A DNA stretch of 6,985 bases from Chitinispirillaceae bacterium (GCA_016926315.1 JAFGOU010000189.1:1-6985); one strand, 5' to 3'. Counted from the first letter of the stretch, positions 1 through 6,740 are shown. Program-made: numbers and translations. The notes: generated by a model not told the origin, from the sequence alone.

Positions 1-690
1 TATGTCGGCATATCCGCGGCGGCCATTGTCTTCGGCGGCACCATCGGCGCAACGGTCATTAGCTTTCCGATGTCGACGCTGATGCTCGTACCGCGCCTCT
101 TTATCATCGCTTTTACCGAACAGAAGCACGATATTCCCGAAGTCATCAAAAAGCTTGTCGGGTTTTCCGAAAGGGCCCGCCGCGAGGGCATCCTGTGCCT
201 GGAATCGGAATTGGCGAATACCGACGACGAATTCCTTAAAAGCGGCCTCCAACTGGTGATCGACGGTACCGATCCGGCACTGGTGCGCGACACGCTCGAG
301 ACCAAAATCGCCTTTATCGCCGAACGACACCATCAGGGCGCGGGGGTGATCGAGGCGGCGGGCGGCTACGCGCCCACCATGGGAATCATCGGGACCGTGA
401 TAGGCCTCATCAACGTTCTCTCCAACATTTCCGACCCGAGCCAGCTCTCGGGCGCCATTGCGCTCGCGTTTATCGCCACCCTGTACGGCATCATGTCCGC
501 GAACCTGCTCTGGCTTCCGATTGCGGCCAAATTGAAAACGAAACACGAGAAAGAACAGCTTGTCAAGCACATCATGCTCGAGGGGATCCTTTCGCTTCAG
601 TCGGGGGACAACCCCCGCATCGTGGAGCAGAAGCTCAAGGCGTTTCTTGCCCGTTCGTTCGCCAAAAACATCACCGCATTTACAAAGTAG
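1..690 (+). CDS. motA: Flagellar stator protein MotA (5' end outside window)
   Basis: Inner-membrane stator subunit; with MotB it forms the ion channel that drives flagellar rotation. The frame is open from base 1, and the residues before the first in-window ATG (base 70) read YVGISAAAIVFGGTIGAT, the usual second membrane helix of MotA, so the true start lies upstream and perhaps 25-35 residues are missing. Visible family marks are the cytoplasmic segment RREGILCLE, which carries the conserved Arg and Glu that contact the rotor protein FliG; the third helix with APTMGIIGTVIG, including the conserved proline; the fourth helix ALAFIATLYGIMSANL; and the C-terminal LEGILSLQSGDNPRIVEQKL. The 229 visible residues fit a normal protein of about 260. 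The stop lies 6 nt before motB, indicating a shared transcript and probably coupled translation. No frameshift or missing key residue is seen. Identity is very secure. Confidence 0.97.
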   Translation, partial: YVGISAAAIVFGGTIGATVISFPMSTLMLVPRLFIIAFTEQKHDIPEVIKKLVGFSERARREGILCLESELANTDDEFLKSGLQLVIDGTDPALVRDTLETKIAFIAERHHQGAGVIEAAGGYAPTMGIIGTVIGLINVLSNISDPSQLSGAIALAFIATLYGIMSANLLWLPIAAKLKTKHEKEQLVKHIMLEGILSLQSGDNPRIVEQKLKAFLARSFAKNITAFTK

Positions 691-696
691 CGTCCC

Positions 697-1533
697 ATGG
701 CACAAAAAGGCGGCGGCCCTCCACGAGCGGAAAAAGACAGATCGGAACGATGGCTGCTTACCTATGCCGACCTCATCACGCTGCTGCTTATTTTTTTCAT
801 CGTCCTTTATTCCATGAGCCAGGTCGACAAGAAAAAATTCGAGGCGATGTCCCAGTCGCTTGCCATCGCTTTCGGCGGCGTGGGGCGAGGAGGCGTGCTG
901 GAATCCGGCCGTTCTCTTATTCCCGGTGATAAGGTATACAAAGAACGCCTCGAGATGCAGAACACGGAGCAGAAGGTGCGCCGCATGATCGCGCAGAAAG
1001 GGCTCGAAGGAAAGATATCCACGGATCTCGGGCCGAGGGGTCTTGTCATCAGCGTGAAGGATACGCTTCTGTTCACGGTCGGGTCAGCCGACCTGACCGG
1101 GCCCGCCAGGGAAATCATCCAGAGCGTTTCCCATATTCTTGAGGCCACCCCCAACGCCATCAGGGTGGAAGGGCACACCGACAACGTCCCGATCCATACC
1201 GCGAAGTTTTTCTCAAACTGGGAACTTTCAACCGCCCGCGCCACCAACGTGCTCCAGTATTTTATCGCACGCGGGGGCATCGCCCCGGAACGGCTCTCCG
1301 CCGCCGGGTATGGCGAATACAAGCCGTCGGCGCCAAACACCAGCGATCGAAACCGTGCGCTCAACCGGCGGGTCGATATCGTCCTCCTGTCCAGCGATTT
1401 CAGCAGGTTCGAACCCGGAGGCGGGGAGGTGAAGTCCTCAATGGACGACAAGGTCCAATCCGGCGCCGGATCGTATGAGCCGGATACCGGAAGCGGATTT
1501 TTCGAGAACGAAACAGAACCGGAAGAGTTTTAA
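697..1533 (+). CDS. motB: Flagellar stator protein MotB (OmpA-like peptidoglycan anchor)
   Basis: Partner of MotA; it anchors the stator to peptidoglycan and holds the ion-carrying aspartate. The protein has 278 residues. A short charged N-terminus leads to a single membrane helix (about 19-40) with WLLTYADLITLLLIFF; Asp25 is the ion-binding residue. A plug/linker region follows (about 42-130), then an OmpA-family domain (about 130-230) with EGHTDNVPI, NWELSTARA, LSAAGYGEYKP and NRALNRRVDIVLL, the peptidoglycan-binding motifs. A polar, Gly/Glu-rich tail of about 45 residues follows. The helix reads IVLYS where sodium-type MotS proteins tend to have ILLFS, which weakly favours proton use (inference). 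No clear Shine-Dalgarno precedes the ATG, so translation probably depends on ribosomes finishing motA 6 nt upstream. The start is supported because the short N-terminus before the helix matches the family. Confidence 0.97.
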   Translation: MAQKGGGPPRAEKDRSERWLLTYADLITLLLIFFIVLYSMSQVDKKKFEAMSQSLAIAFGGVGRGGVLESGRSLIPGDKVYKERLEMQNTEQKVRRMIAQKGLEGKISTDLGPRGLVISVKDTLLFTVGSADLTGPAREIIQSVSHILEATPNAIRVEGHTDNVPIHTAKFFSNWELSTARATNVLQYFIARGGIAPERLSAAGYGEYKPSAPNTSDRNRALNRRVDIVLLSSDFSRFEPGGGEVKSSMDDKVQSGAGSYEPDTGSGFFENETEPEEF

Positions 1534-1560
1534 CCTTTCTTCCCGTCCGGATGAACACCG

Positions 1561-2670
1561 ATGAAATACCTCTTCTCCCTCATCCCGTTCACCCTGCCCC
1601 TGTGCGCCGCCGCCGTGCCTACCTATTCCGACCTCAATCTTCCCCGGGCCGGGGCCGGCGAAACGGCCATGCTGGTCGTTCTCTGCTTCGCGCTGGTCGG
1701 ATCGTTCGTTCTGTTTGAGCTGGTCAGGGCGCGCCGCGAATACTACCTTGAAAAAAACGTCATCGGAAAACGGTTCGCCGAAAACGCCCGGCGTTTCAGT
1801 CTTGACAGTGAGGAACGCCGTCTTTTAAACGTCATGGCCGCGGAGTGCCGGATATCCGACGTCAACGATTTTTTTTCCACGCTGACGGTGTTTGAACGGG
1901 CGGTTGAAAAGACCGTGGAGAACGCGCTCGGCGCGCATAACGACGAAGAACGCCTGCTGGCGCTCGAAGAGCTTCTTCAATCCCTGCGTAAAAAGATGCA
2001 CTACGGCATTCTCGAACCGGGTCAGCCGATTATTTCAACGCGGAATCTTTCGCCCGGCCAGACCGTATGGATCCTGGGACCGAAAAAGACCGTGGTCGGC
2101 GAGGCCGCGATCGCCCTGGTGCGCGAACTGTATTTTACGGTCAAGCTTATCGGCAGGGATTTCAGCCGCATGCCTGCGTTTGAATCCCCGGTGCGCATGG
2201 CGTTTACGCGAAAGGCCGACGGCATTTATGGCATCGAGGTTCCGCTCGTTTCGTTCGATCCGTCGGCAGGTTCGGTCAAGTGCCGTCATACGCTTTCGTT
2301 CAAACGGAACCAGCTCAGGCAGGACGTGCGCGTGGAGACCGACCTGATGATCAGCATCCGGTGCGTTGCATCGGAAAAAGGCAGGGTGACCGATGCCGCG
2401 CCGTTCATGGTGAAAATGAGCGATCTGTCCGGCGGCGGACTGGCGTTCGTTACCGAACGGCAGCTTGCGGCCGGTGATACGATCCTGGTGACCGCCACCA
2501 CCCCCCGGCTTACCATCGCCGGCGTGCAGGCCAGGATACTGGCGGCATCGCGGCACCGCGCCGCCCAGCATTTCCTGTATCACGCCCGGTTCATCACTAT
2601 CGATTTTGAAAAAAAGGAAAAAATTGTCAAGTATGTTTTCAGCCGCATGAGAGAGCTCAATCAGCGATAA
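1561..2670 (+). CDS. Membrane-anchored PilZ-domain protein, probable c-di-GMP receptor (YcgR-like)
   Basis: A 369-residue protein likely to sense cyclic di-GMP and act on the stator encoded just upstream. An N-terminal signal-like hydrophobic stretch (4-20) is followed by a clear membrane helix (about 35-55, ETAMLVVLCFALVGSFVLFELV) and the basic RARR, which should keep the rest in the cytoplasm. Residues 60-150 are charged and helical. About 155-245 resembles the YcgR-type N-terminal beta domain. About 250-365 is PilZ, with both ligand motifs intact: RQDVR (Arg253, Arg257; RxxxR) and DLSGGG (Asp288, Ser290, Gly293; DxSxxG). In known YcgR proteins the ligand-bound form slows or biases the flagellar motor; that role here is inferred from fold and location, 27 nt after motB. 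No good Shine-Dalgarno is seen before the ATG. A membrane anchor is not part of classic soluble YcgR, so it may be stationed near the stator. The PilZ assignment is firm; the target is not proven. Confidence 0.88.
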   Translation: MKYLFSLIPFTLPLCAAAVPTYSDLNLPRAGAGETAMLVVLCFALVGSFVLFELVRARREYYLEKNVIGKRFAENARRFSLDSEERRLLNVMAAECRISDVNDFFSTLTVFERAVEKTVENALGAHNDEERLLALEELLQSLRKKMHYGILEPGQPIISTRNLSPGQTVWILGPKKTVVGEAAIALVRELYFTVKLIGRDFSRMPAFESPVRMAFTRKADGIYGIEVPLVSFDPSAGSVKCRHTLSFKRNQLRQDVRVETDLMISIRCVASEKGRVTDAAPFMVKMSDLSGGGLAFVTERQLAAGDTILVTATTPRLTIAGVQARILAASRHRAAQHFLYHARFITIDFEKKEKIVKYVFSRMRELNQR

Positions 2671-2679
2671 ATCAAAGGG

Positions 2680-2685
2680 AAGGAG
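2680..2685 (+). promoter_or_regulatory. Shine-Dalgarno AAGGAG fixing a GTG start
   Basis: AAGGAG lies 6 nt before the GTG at 2692, ideal spacing. It makes that GTG the start of the TerB-like gene rather than a later ATG, and it is the strongest ribosome-binding site in the plus-strand block. Confidence 0.8.
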
Positions 2686-2691
2686 CAACCG

Positions 2692-3264
2692 GTGATCGAT
2701 GACCATGATCTTTTTCTCGAAGTCCAGCGCCGGCAGCTGGAGGACGCGTTTTTCCAGGAGCAGGACAAGGTACTCATCGAGAACCTTAAGAAAATGCAGA
2801 AGATGAAGGAGACCAGGGAAACGCTTGGCAAGGTGTCGGGAATCCACAATGAAAAGGTTCTGGAAAAGCTCGTGGAACTGGACGTGCGTCCTGAAACGCT
2901 CGCCCCGCTCTCGGTCATTCCGCTCATCGAGGTGGCGTGGGCCGACGGGTCGGTTACCGCCGAGGAGGAAGCCGCGGTGCTCAAGGCCGCCGGGGAAAAA
3001 GGCCTATCCGGCGGCGGCATTGAATTCAAGCTGCTTGAGGAGTGGCTGGAGCACAAACCGCCGAAAAAACTTCTTGATGCCTGGATCCACTATATGGAAG
3101 GGCTCTGCGATAAGCTGACGAAAAAGGAAAAAGAGGCGATGAAAAAAGAGGTCATTGGCAGCGCGCGCGCTGTTGCCGAGGCTTCGGGCGGGGTGCTCGG
3201 TATCAATAAAATCTCCCGCAGGGAAAAAGCGGTACTGGATACAATGGAGAAGGCCTTCTGCTGA
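2692..3264 (+). CDS. TerB-like domain protein of unknown role, linked to motAB
   Basis: A soluble, highly charged, mostly helical protein of 190 residues with no signal peptide or membrane segment. The first 60 residues (HDLFLEVQRRQLEDAF, then a Lys/Glu-rich run) look like a long amphipathic or coiled helix. Residues 74-100, SVIPLIEVAWADGSVTAEEE, carry the signature of TerB-like all-helical proteins (named after tellurite-resistance TerB, PF05099-like), with the acidic ADG turn that may bind a metal ion. The remainder is helical and ends in Cys190. Start: GTG, chosen from the Shine-Dalgarno 6 nt upstream. It follows the PilZ gene by 21 nt on the same strand, so it is probably the last gene of the stator operon. 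TerB-like domains of this kind are widespread and mostly uncharacterised; a tellurite role is not implied. Similarity is by eye, so the family call is likely and the function unknown. Confidence 0.75.
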   Translation: MIDDHDLFLEVQRRQLEDAFFQEQDKVLIENLKKMQKMKETRETLGKVSGIHNEKVLEKLVELDVRPETLAPLSVIPLIEVAWADGSVTAEEEAAVLKAAGEKGLSGGGIEFKLLEEWLEHKPPKKLLDAWIHYMEGLCDKLTKKEKEAMKKEVIGSARAVAEASGGVLGINKISRREKAVLDTMEKAFC

Positions 3265-3309
3265 AGCAGCACAGGGCACGGGAGCGATCGAACATTCCCG
3301 CCGGCTTCA
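3262..3309. terminator. Possible weak bidirectional terminator between convergent genes
   Basis: The 42-nt gap between two convergent stop codons holds nested inverted repeats: TGAAGC (3262-3267) with GCTTCA (3304-3309), and CGGGA (3279-3283) with TCCCG (3296-3300). The outer arms include both TGA stop codons. No T-tract follows on either strand, so a classical intrinsic terminator is not supported; location is the main argument. Confidence 0.22.
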
Positions 3310-3918
3310 TCCCTGCATCCTTGCACACGCCAGCGACGCGCCGATTCTGCCGAGCGCAATGGAGCAGATAAACGCGATCAGGCAGCCGGTGGCGATCAGC
3401 ACGAATCCCGGAATGTCAAGCGGCACTTTTCGAGAGAGCGCGCACCACGCCAGGGCAACGGTATCGATAATGAAAACGATGCCGAGGACCATCTTCTGCT
3501 TCAGATAGGGAGTGGCCAGCTTTTTGAACCTGACCTTTCCGTCGTAGAGCCCCGACAGGAAGGCGGCGATACCCGCGACCGGCAGAAAGAAGGCGATCAC
3601 CTGGAGCGAGTGCCAGGCATGGTCGAGGAGCGGGGCGGGAACGAACAGGAGCCCGATGGCCAGCACCAGCGCTGAAAAGGCGAACGCCTGCGGAATGTGG
3701 ACGATGATCGGGTGGATATGCGCTTCGAGCAGGGCGCGCCGTTTGTTGGAAAGCCGCTCGGTATCGGGCGTAAAGGCCACCCGTTTGACGCCGCAGGCAG
3801 GGCAGAATTCGCCCAGGTTCCCCTCTTCGATCACCAGGCCGCACGCCTTGCAGCGAAGGTAATGCTTCTGCCCGGCCGGGAGTACCGGTGATTCGACAGC
3901 AGACGGTTCAGTAGCCAT
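3307..3918 (-). CDS. Rubredoxin-like domain fused to four-helix DUF2231-type membrane protein
   Basis: A 203-residue protein with two parts. After a polar N-terminus, residues 21-49 form a rubrerythrin-type rubredoxin-like domain: CKACG (Cys23, Cys26), 12 residues, CPACG (Cys39, Cys42), then a Phe. Such domains bind one iron (or zinc) through four cysteines and can carry an electron. Residues 69-193 contain four membrane helices (about 70-95, 103-123, 143-162, 171-193), starting with HIHPIIVHIPQAF, the HPxxVHxP signature of DUF2231 membrane proteins. His67, His69, His74, His100 and His103 are possible heme or metal ligands. The ATG has a good Shine-Dalgarno (AGGAG at 3925-3929, 6 nt away), and the first 11 nt overlap the end of cydB, so it is almost certainly cotranslated with cydAB. 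A role in electron delivery, heme loading or assembly of the bd oxidase is inferred from this context. No established function is known to me for the fusion. Confidence 0.8.
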   Translation of the reverse strand: MATEPSAVESPVLPAGQKHYLRCKACGLVIEEGNLGEFCPACGVKRVAFTPDTERLSNKRRALLEAHIHPIIVHIPQAFAFSALVLAIGLLFVPAPLLDHAWHSLQVIAFFLPVAGIAAFLSGLYDGKVRFKKLATPYLKQKMVLGIVFIIDTVALAWCALSRKVPLDIPGFVLIATGCLIAFICSIALGRIGASLACARMQG

Positions 3919-4900
3919 GCTCTTCTCCTGTTACTCTTCCCTTGAAGGTACGATAAACATAGACGGTGAACAGTGCGATAAAAAGGATCCATAGCGCGCT
4001 GAACGGCACCATGGCTTTAAGCAGCACCGCGCTCGACGATGTCGTATATATGGTCAGGGATTCGGCCGCCCCGTCGGGCGGCCTGATGATTGCGGGGAAA
4101 TGGGAAGCAAAGGCCGCGACCATGGCACCGGTGATCGCTAGCCCGGAAAGCAGGAGCCGCGGAAGGCGACCGGATATGATGCCGGCACTGCCTGCAAGCG
4201 CCAGTGTGGTGCCGATCCAGAACAGCGGCTTGTGCAAAGCCTGCGGGAGCGTGAACGCGAGGGTCGTTACCCAGACCACGGTGGTCAGGAGCGTAAGGGG
4301 CGCGATCCGTTTCGCCATTCTGCCCGCCCGTAAGGCGATCTCCAAAGGCGCTTTGACCGCGCACCACGAAAGGCCGTGCATCAGGAAGAACGCGCACCCG
4401 GCAGTACCGGTGGCGAGCGGCAGCGGCTGGAAAAGGACCCCCAGGAGGGCGCCCGCGGACCGGTCGGTTATGTCAAGTCCGGCCATTACGCAGCCAAGGG
4501 CGATCCCGAAAATCAGGGTGACCAGCCAGCTCGCGCCGCAGAGGAGCGCCTGCCATAGGACGTGGGGGGTCTCGTTGCGATACCAGAATTCGAACGCTGC
4601 GGCGCGCAGCATGAGGGCGAATACGGCGACAAGGACCGGCATCCAGAGCGTGGAGAGTATAGCGCCGAACGCGAACGGAAAGAAGGCAAACAGATAGGAG
4701 CCGCCCATAACGAGCCACACCTCGTTGCCGTCCCATACCGGGGCGACGGTGGCGAGTACGGCCTCTTTTTCCCGTTCCGTTTTGCCGAGCCAGGGGAACT
4801 GCATGCCGATGCCGAGGTCGAATCCGTCAAGCAGTGCGTAGACGGTGAAAACGGTCCCGAGTATGATGAAGGCGGCGACGGGGAGGGTGGCGGCGTCCAT
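3908..4900 (-). CDS. cydB: Cytochrome bd oxygen reductase subunit II
   Basis: Second membrane subunit of the cytochrome bd quinol oxidase, which pairs with CydA to reduce oxygen to water. The protein has 330 residues and about eight or nine membrane helices. Family marks are LLDGFDLGIG near the N-terminus (Asp25, Asp28), APVWDGNEVW (53-62), MLRAAAFEFWYRN (97-109, the usual R-G-x-A-F-E-F region), and a C-terminal membrane segment after SSSAVLLKAM ending in VYVYRTFKGRV. The start is the ATG at 4898-4900, which overlaps the cydA stop as TGATG and has AAAGGGG 6 nt upstream. The frame stays open to 5074, but that extension runs inside cydA and its sequence is Arg-rich and unlike the family. At slightly under the usual 336-380 residues it is a compact member. 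Identity is secure. Confidence 0.96.
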   Translation of the reverse strand: MDAATLPVAAFIILGTVFTVYALLDGFDLGIGMQFPWLGKTEREKEAVLATVAPVWDGNEVWLVMGGSYLFAFFPFAFGAILSTLWMPVLVAVFALMLRAAAFEFWYRNETPHVLWQALLCGASWLVTLIFGIALGCVMAGLDITDRSAGALLGVLFQPLPLATGTAGCAFFLMHGLSWCAVKAPLEIALRAGRMAKRIAPLTLLTTVVWVTTLAFTLPQALHKPLFWIGTTLALAGSAGIISGRLPRLLLSGLAITGAMVAAFASHFPAIIRPPDGAAESLTIYTTSSSAVLLKAMVPFSALWILFIALFTVYVYRTFKGRVTGEEHGY

Positions 4901-6216
4901 CAGGCGCCCCTTTCCTGAGGACCTGCCGAAACGATCCGCCGCAGGGCGATGACGAGCGCGGCGGAGAGTATCGAATAAACGGCAACCAGCACGATCATTG
5001 AGCCGATTACCGAACCGGGCTGCACGGCAGGGGTGAACGCGTCCGCGGTTTTGAGCACGCCCCAGATGAGCCACGGCTGCCTGCCGATCTCCGTACCGAT
5101 CCAGCCCAGTTCATTGGCAAGGAACGGCAGCGGTACGAGCCACGGAAGGAGCCTGAGAAACCAGCGGGTGGTATATAGTCTTTTCCTGACCAGGAGGATG
5201 AGGCCGAGGATACCGGCGCCGATAAGCGTGAATCCGATGCCGACCATCAGGTGAAAGGTGGTGAAAATGACATTCACCGGCGGCCAGGTGTCGCGGGGGA
5301 ATTCGTGAAGCCCCTTGACTTCCGCGTTAGGATCAAAGGCTTCGAGAAGGCTCAGGAGCCCGGGGATTTTTATGCCGTACAGGATGGTGTCGCGGTTGGC
5401 GTCGGGAATGCCGGTGATATAGAGCGGCGCTCCCCGAATGGTGGAAAAAATCCCTTCGTAGGCCGCTGACTTGACCGGCTGGTGGTGGAGCACGTTCATG
5501 ATATGTTCGTGTCCGAGTATCAGTTGCGCGATCGGTGTGATGAAAAGCCAGATCGCGCCGGCGGCGAGCATGGGGCGTACGGTGGCTTCCGCCTTTTTCC
5601 GGAGCAGGGCCGCGGCGGCCATGGCGCAGACGATCACGGTACCGGCGATCCAGGCCGCGGTCACCACATGGAGGAACCGCGCCATGGTGGACGGGTTGAG
5701 TATGGCTTCGGCCAGGCTGGTGACTACGATCCGGCCGTTTTCAACGGCGAATCCGGCCGGCGTCTGCATCCAGGAGTTGGCGGCAACGATAAAAAAAGCG
5801 CTGAGGTGGGTGCCGAGAAAAACACAGAAGGCGGAGAGCAGGTAGATACGGGGGCTGACGCGGTTTTTCCCGAACAGGAGAATTGCCAGGAACACCGATT
5901 CAAGGGTGAAGGCCACGGTCGACTCGATGGCAAGGATCGAACCAAAGATTTCACCGGAGAAGACCGAAAAGCGCGACCAGCCGGTGCCGAACAGAAACGG
6001 CATGAGGAGACCGGTCGCCACGCCGCACACGAACAGGGGGGCGAACAGCCTGGTGAGCCATGCGCTGATCCTGCTATAGGTATCGTTCCGTTTGAAATGG
6101 CCGAGCGCCTGGAAAAAAAGAATCTGGCTTGCAAGCCCGATGGTCGCCACGGGAAACAGGTAGTGCAGGCCGATGGCCAGGCCGAACTGGATGCGGAGAA
6201 GAAGGAAAGAGTCCAT
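4900..6216 (-). CDS. cydA: Cytochrome bd oxygen reductase subunit I, short Q-loop type
   Basis: Heme-bearing subunit of cytochrome bd; it oxidises quinol on the outer face and reduces oxygen, usually with high affinity. The protein has 438 residues, against about 520 in E. coli, mainly because the Q-loop is short. By comparison with remembered E. coli CydA, key residues are present: His18 (heme b595 side), Glu98 and Glu106 (AIE, LES; proton path and hemes), His183 (RFLHVV; heme b558), Met324 (HLMVGIG; heme b558), Lys249 and Glu254 (KSAAYEG; quinol region), and Glu376 in TEIGRQPW. His322 stands where E. coli has an Arg beside the methionine ligand. The start ATG fits the family N-terminus (LRIQFGLAIGLHYLF), although the Shine-Dalgarno is weak. 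It lies 81 nt after the split-barrel gene and overlaps cydB. Identity is very secure; electron-donor preference is not. Confidence 0.97.
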   Translation of the reverse strand: MDSFLLLRIQFGLAIGLHYLFPVATIGLASQILFFQALGHFKRNDTYSRISAWLTRLFAPLFVCGVATGLLMPFLFGTGWSRFSVFSGEIFGSILAIESTVAFTLESVFLAILLFGKNRVSPRIYLLSAFCVFLGTHLSAFFIVAANSWMQTPAGFAVENGRIVVTSLAEAILNPSTMARFLHVVTAAWIAGTVIVCAMAAAALLRKKAEATVRPMLAAGAIWLFITPIAQLILGHEHIMNVLHHQPVKSAAYEGIFSTIRGAPLYITGIPDANRDTILYGIKIPGLLSLLEAFDPNAEVKGLHEFPRDTWPPVNVIFTTFHLMVGIGFTLIGAGILGLILLVRKRLYTTRWFLRLLPWLVPLPFLANELGWIGTEIGRQPWLIWGVLKTADAFTPAVQPGSVIGSMIVLVAVYSILSAALVIALRRIVSAGPQERGA

Positions 6217-6259
6217 GGTTCTGTGTCCGGTGAAAGCGGCGTTTTGTCCTGTAAAAAAA

Positions 6260-6300
6260 GGTATATCAGACGGTTTATGATGAGCAAGACCGCCGGTTTA
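6260..6300 (-). promoter_or_regulatory. Possible cydA promoter/operator region with repeated CGGTTTA and FNR-like box
   Basis: On the minus strand, TTGCTC (6287-6282) and TATACC (6265-6260) are separated by 16 nt and could act as a weak -35/-10 pair before cydA. TTGCT-N4-ATAAA (6274-6287) matches the FNR box TTGAT-N4-ATCAA at 8 of 10 positions. Read on the plus strand, GACGGTTTA (6269-6277) and GCCGGTTTA (6292-6300) form a direct repeat 23 bp apart. The second copy overlaps the split-barrel gene stop and is part of the small dyad ACCGCCGGT (6289-6297). Control of a bd oxidase by oxygen-sensing regulators is common, but none of these sites is strong alone. Confidence 0.25.
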
Positions 6301-6735
6301 AAAAACGATCGGAGGAGTGTCTTTTTCCTTGCAATTTAATCCCATGTTCCAGTATTGCGCCTCGCCATGCGCGATCCGGAAGATAAAGATACGGTCATCC
6401 GGGCAGGCCTGAAACACGGCATTGAGCCAGGGGCGGTCTGAAAAAAGCTTTTTTTCCAGGGCCGGATCGTTCACCACCTCGATGGCGCCCGTGACGCGTA
6501 CCATCTGCATGGTGCCCATGCCGTCCCCCTGGTTAAAAAACCCGATTTCAACTTTCGGATTGCCGAGAAGCTGCCGGTGAAGCCGCTTTTGCGTCCCGGT
6601 ATGGAAATAAAACCCGGTACCATCGGCAAACCACATGGCCATGGCGCGCAGATGAGGTTGATCACCCTCGGCGGTGGCAAGCCAGGTGGCTGGGTTCTGG
6701 TTGGCGAACTCCCTGATCTCTTCGATGGTTTTCAT
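6298..6735 (-). CDS. Pyridoxamine 5'-phosphate oxidase-like FMN split-barrel protein
   Basis: A 145-residue soluble protein of the pyridoxamine-phosphate-oxidase-like family, small beta-barrels that usually dimerise and bind FMN or a related flavin. Typical features in order are a short helix (KTIEEIREFANQNP), ATWLATAEGDQPHLRAMAM (17-34, the first strands with the conserved Arg30), FADGTGFYFHTGTQKRLHRQL (36-56, usual flavin-phosphate contact region), NPKVEIGFF (59-67), VRVTGAIEVV, and the C-terminal HGEAQYWNM. The ATG at 6735 has a full AAGGAGG Shine-Dalgarno 5 nt upstream. It is far shorter than true PdxH, so vitamin B6 synthesis is unlikely; members of this size are general flavin or redox proteins of mostly unknown substrate. 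It precedes cydA by 81 nt on the same strand and may share its transcript, which would fit a redox or oxygen-stress role. Fold call is firm; substrate unknown. Confidence 0.88.
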   Translation of the reverse strand: MKTIEEIREFANQNPATWLATAEGDQPHLRAMAMWFADGTGFYFHTGTQKRLHRQLLGNPKVEIGFFNQGDGMGTMQMVRVTGAIEVVNDPALEKKLFSDRPWLNAVFQACPDDRIFIFRIAHGEAQYWNMGLNCKEKDTPPIVF

Positions 6736-6740
6736 GCGTC

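Noticed and set aside
70..72. ATG as the motA start
   Set aside because: The open frame upstream encodes a standard MotA membrane helix, so this methionine is internal.
1561..1620. Lipoprotein signal (Cys15) at the start of the PilZ protein
   Set aside because: LPLC lacks a small residue before the cysteine, and a second membrane helix follows, so a lipobox is not supported.
2035..2847. Minus-strand open frame of 270 codons opposite the PilZ and TerB-like genes
   Set aside because: Antisense to two supported genes and across their boundary; composition is that of a reverse-frame shadow.
4901..5074. 58-codon N-terminal extension of cydB
   Set aside because: It runs inside cydA, is Arg-rich and unlike CydB; the ATG at 4900 has a Shine-Dalgarno and gives the normal family N-terminus.
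5482..6339. Plus-strand open frame of 285 codons opposite cydA
   Set aside because: It lies antisense to a secure cydA, is rich in Gly/Glu/His/Arg as expected from the reverse of a GC-rich membrane-protein gene, and resembles no family.
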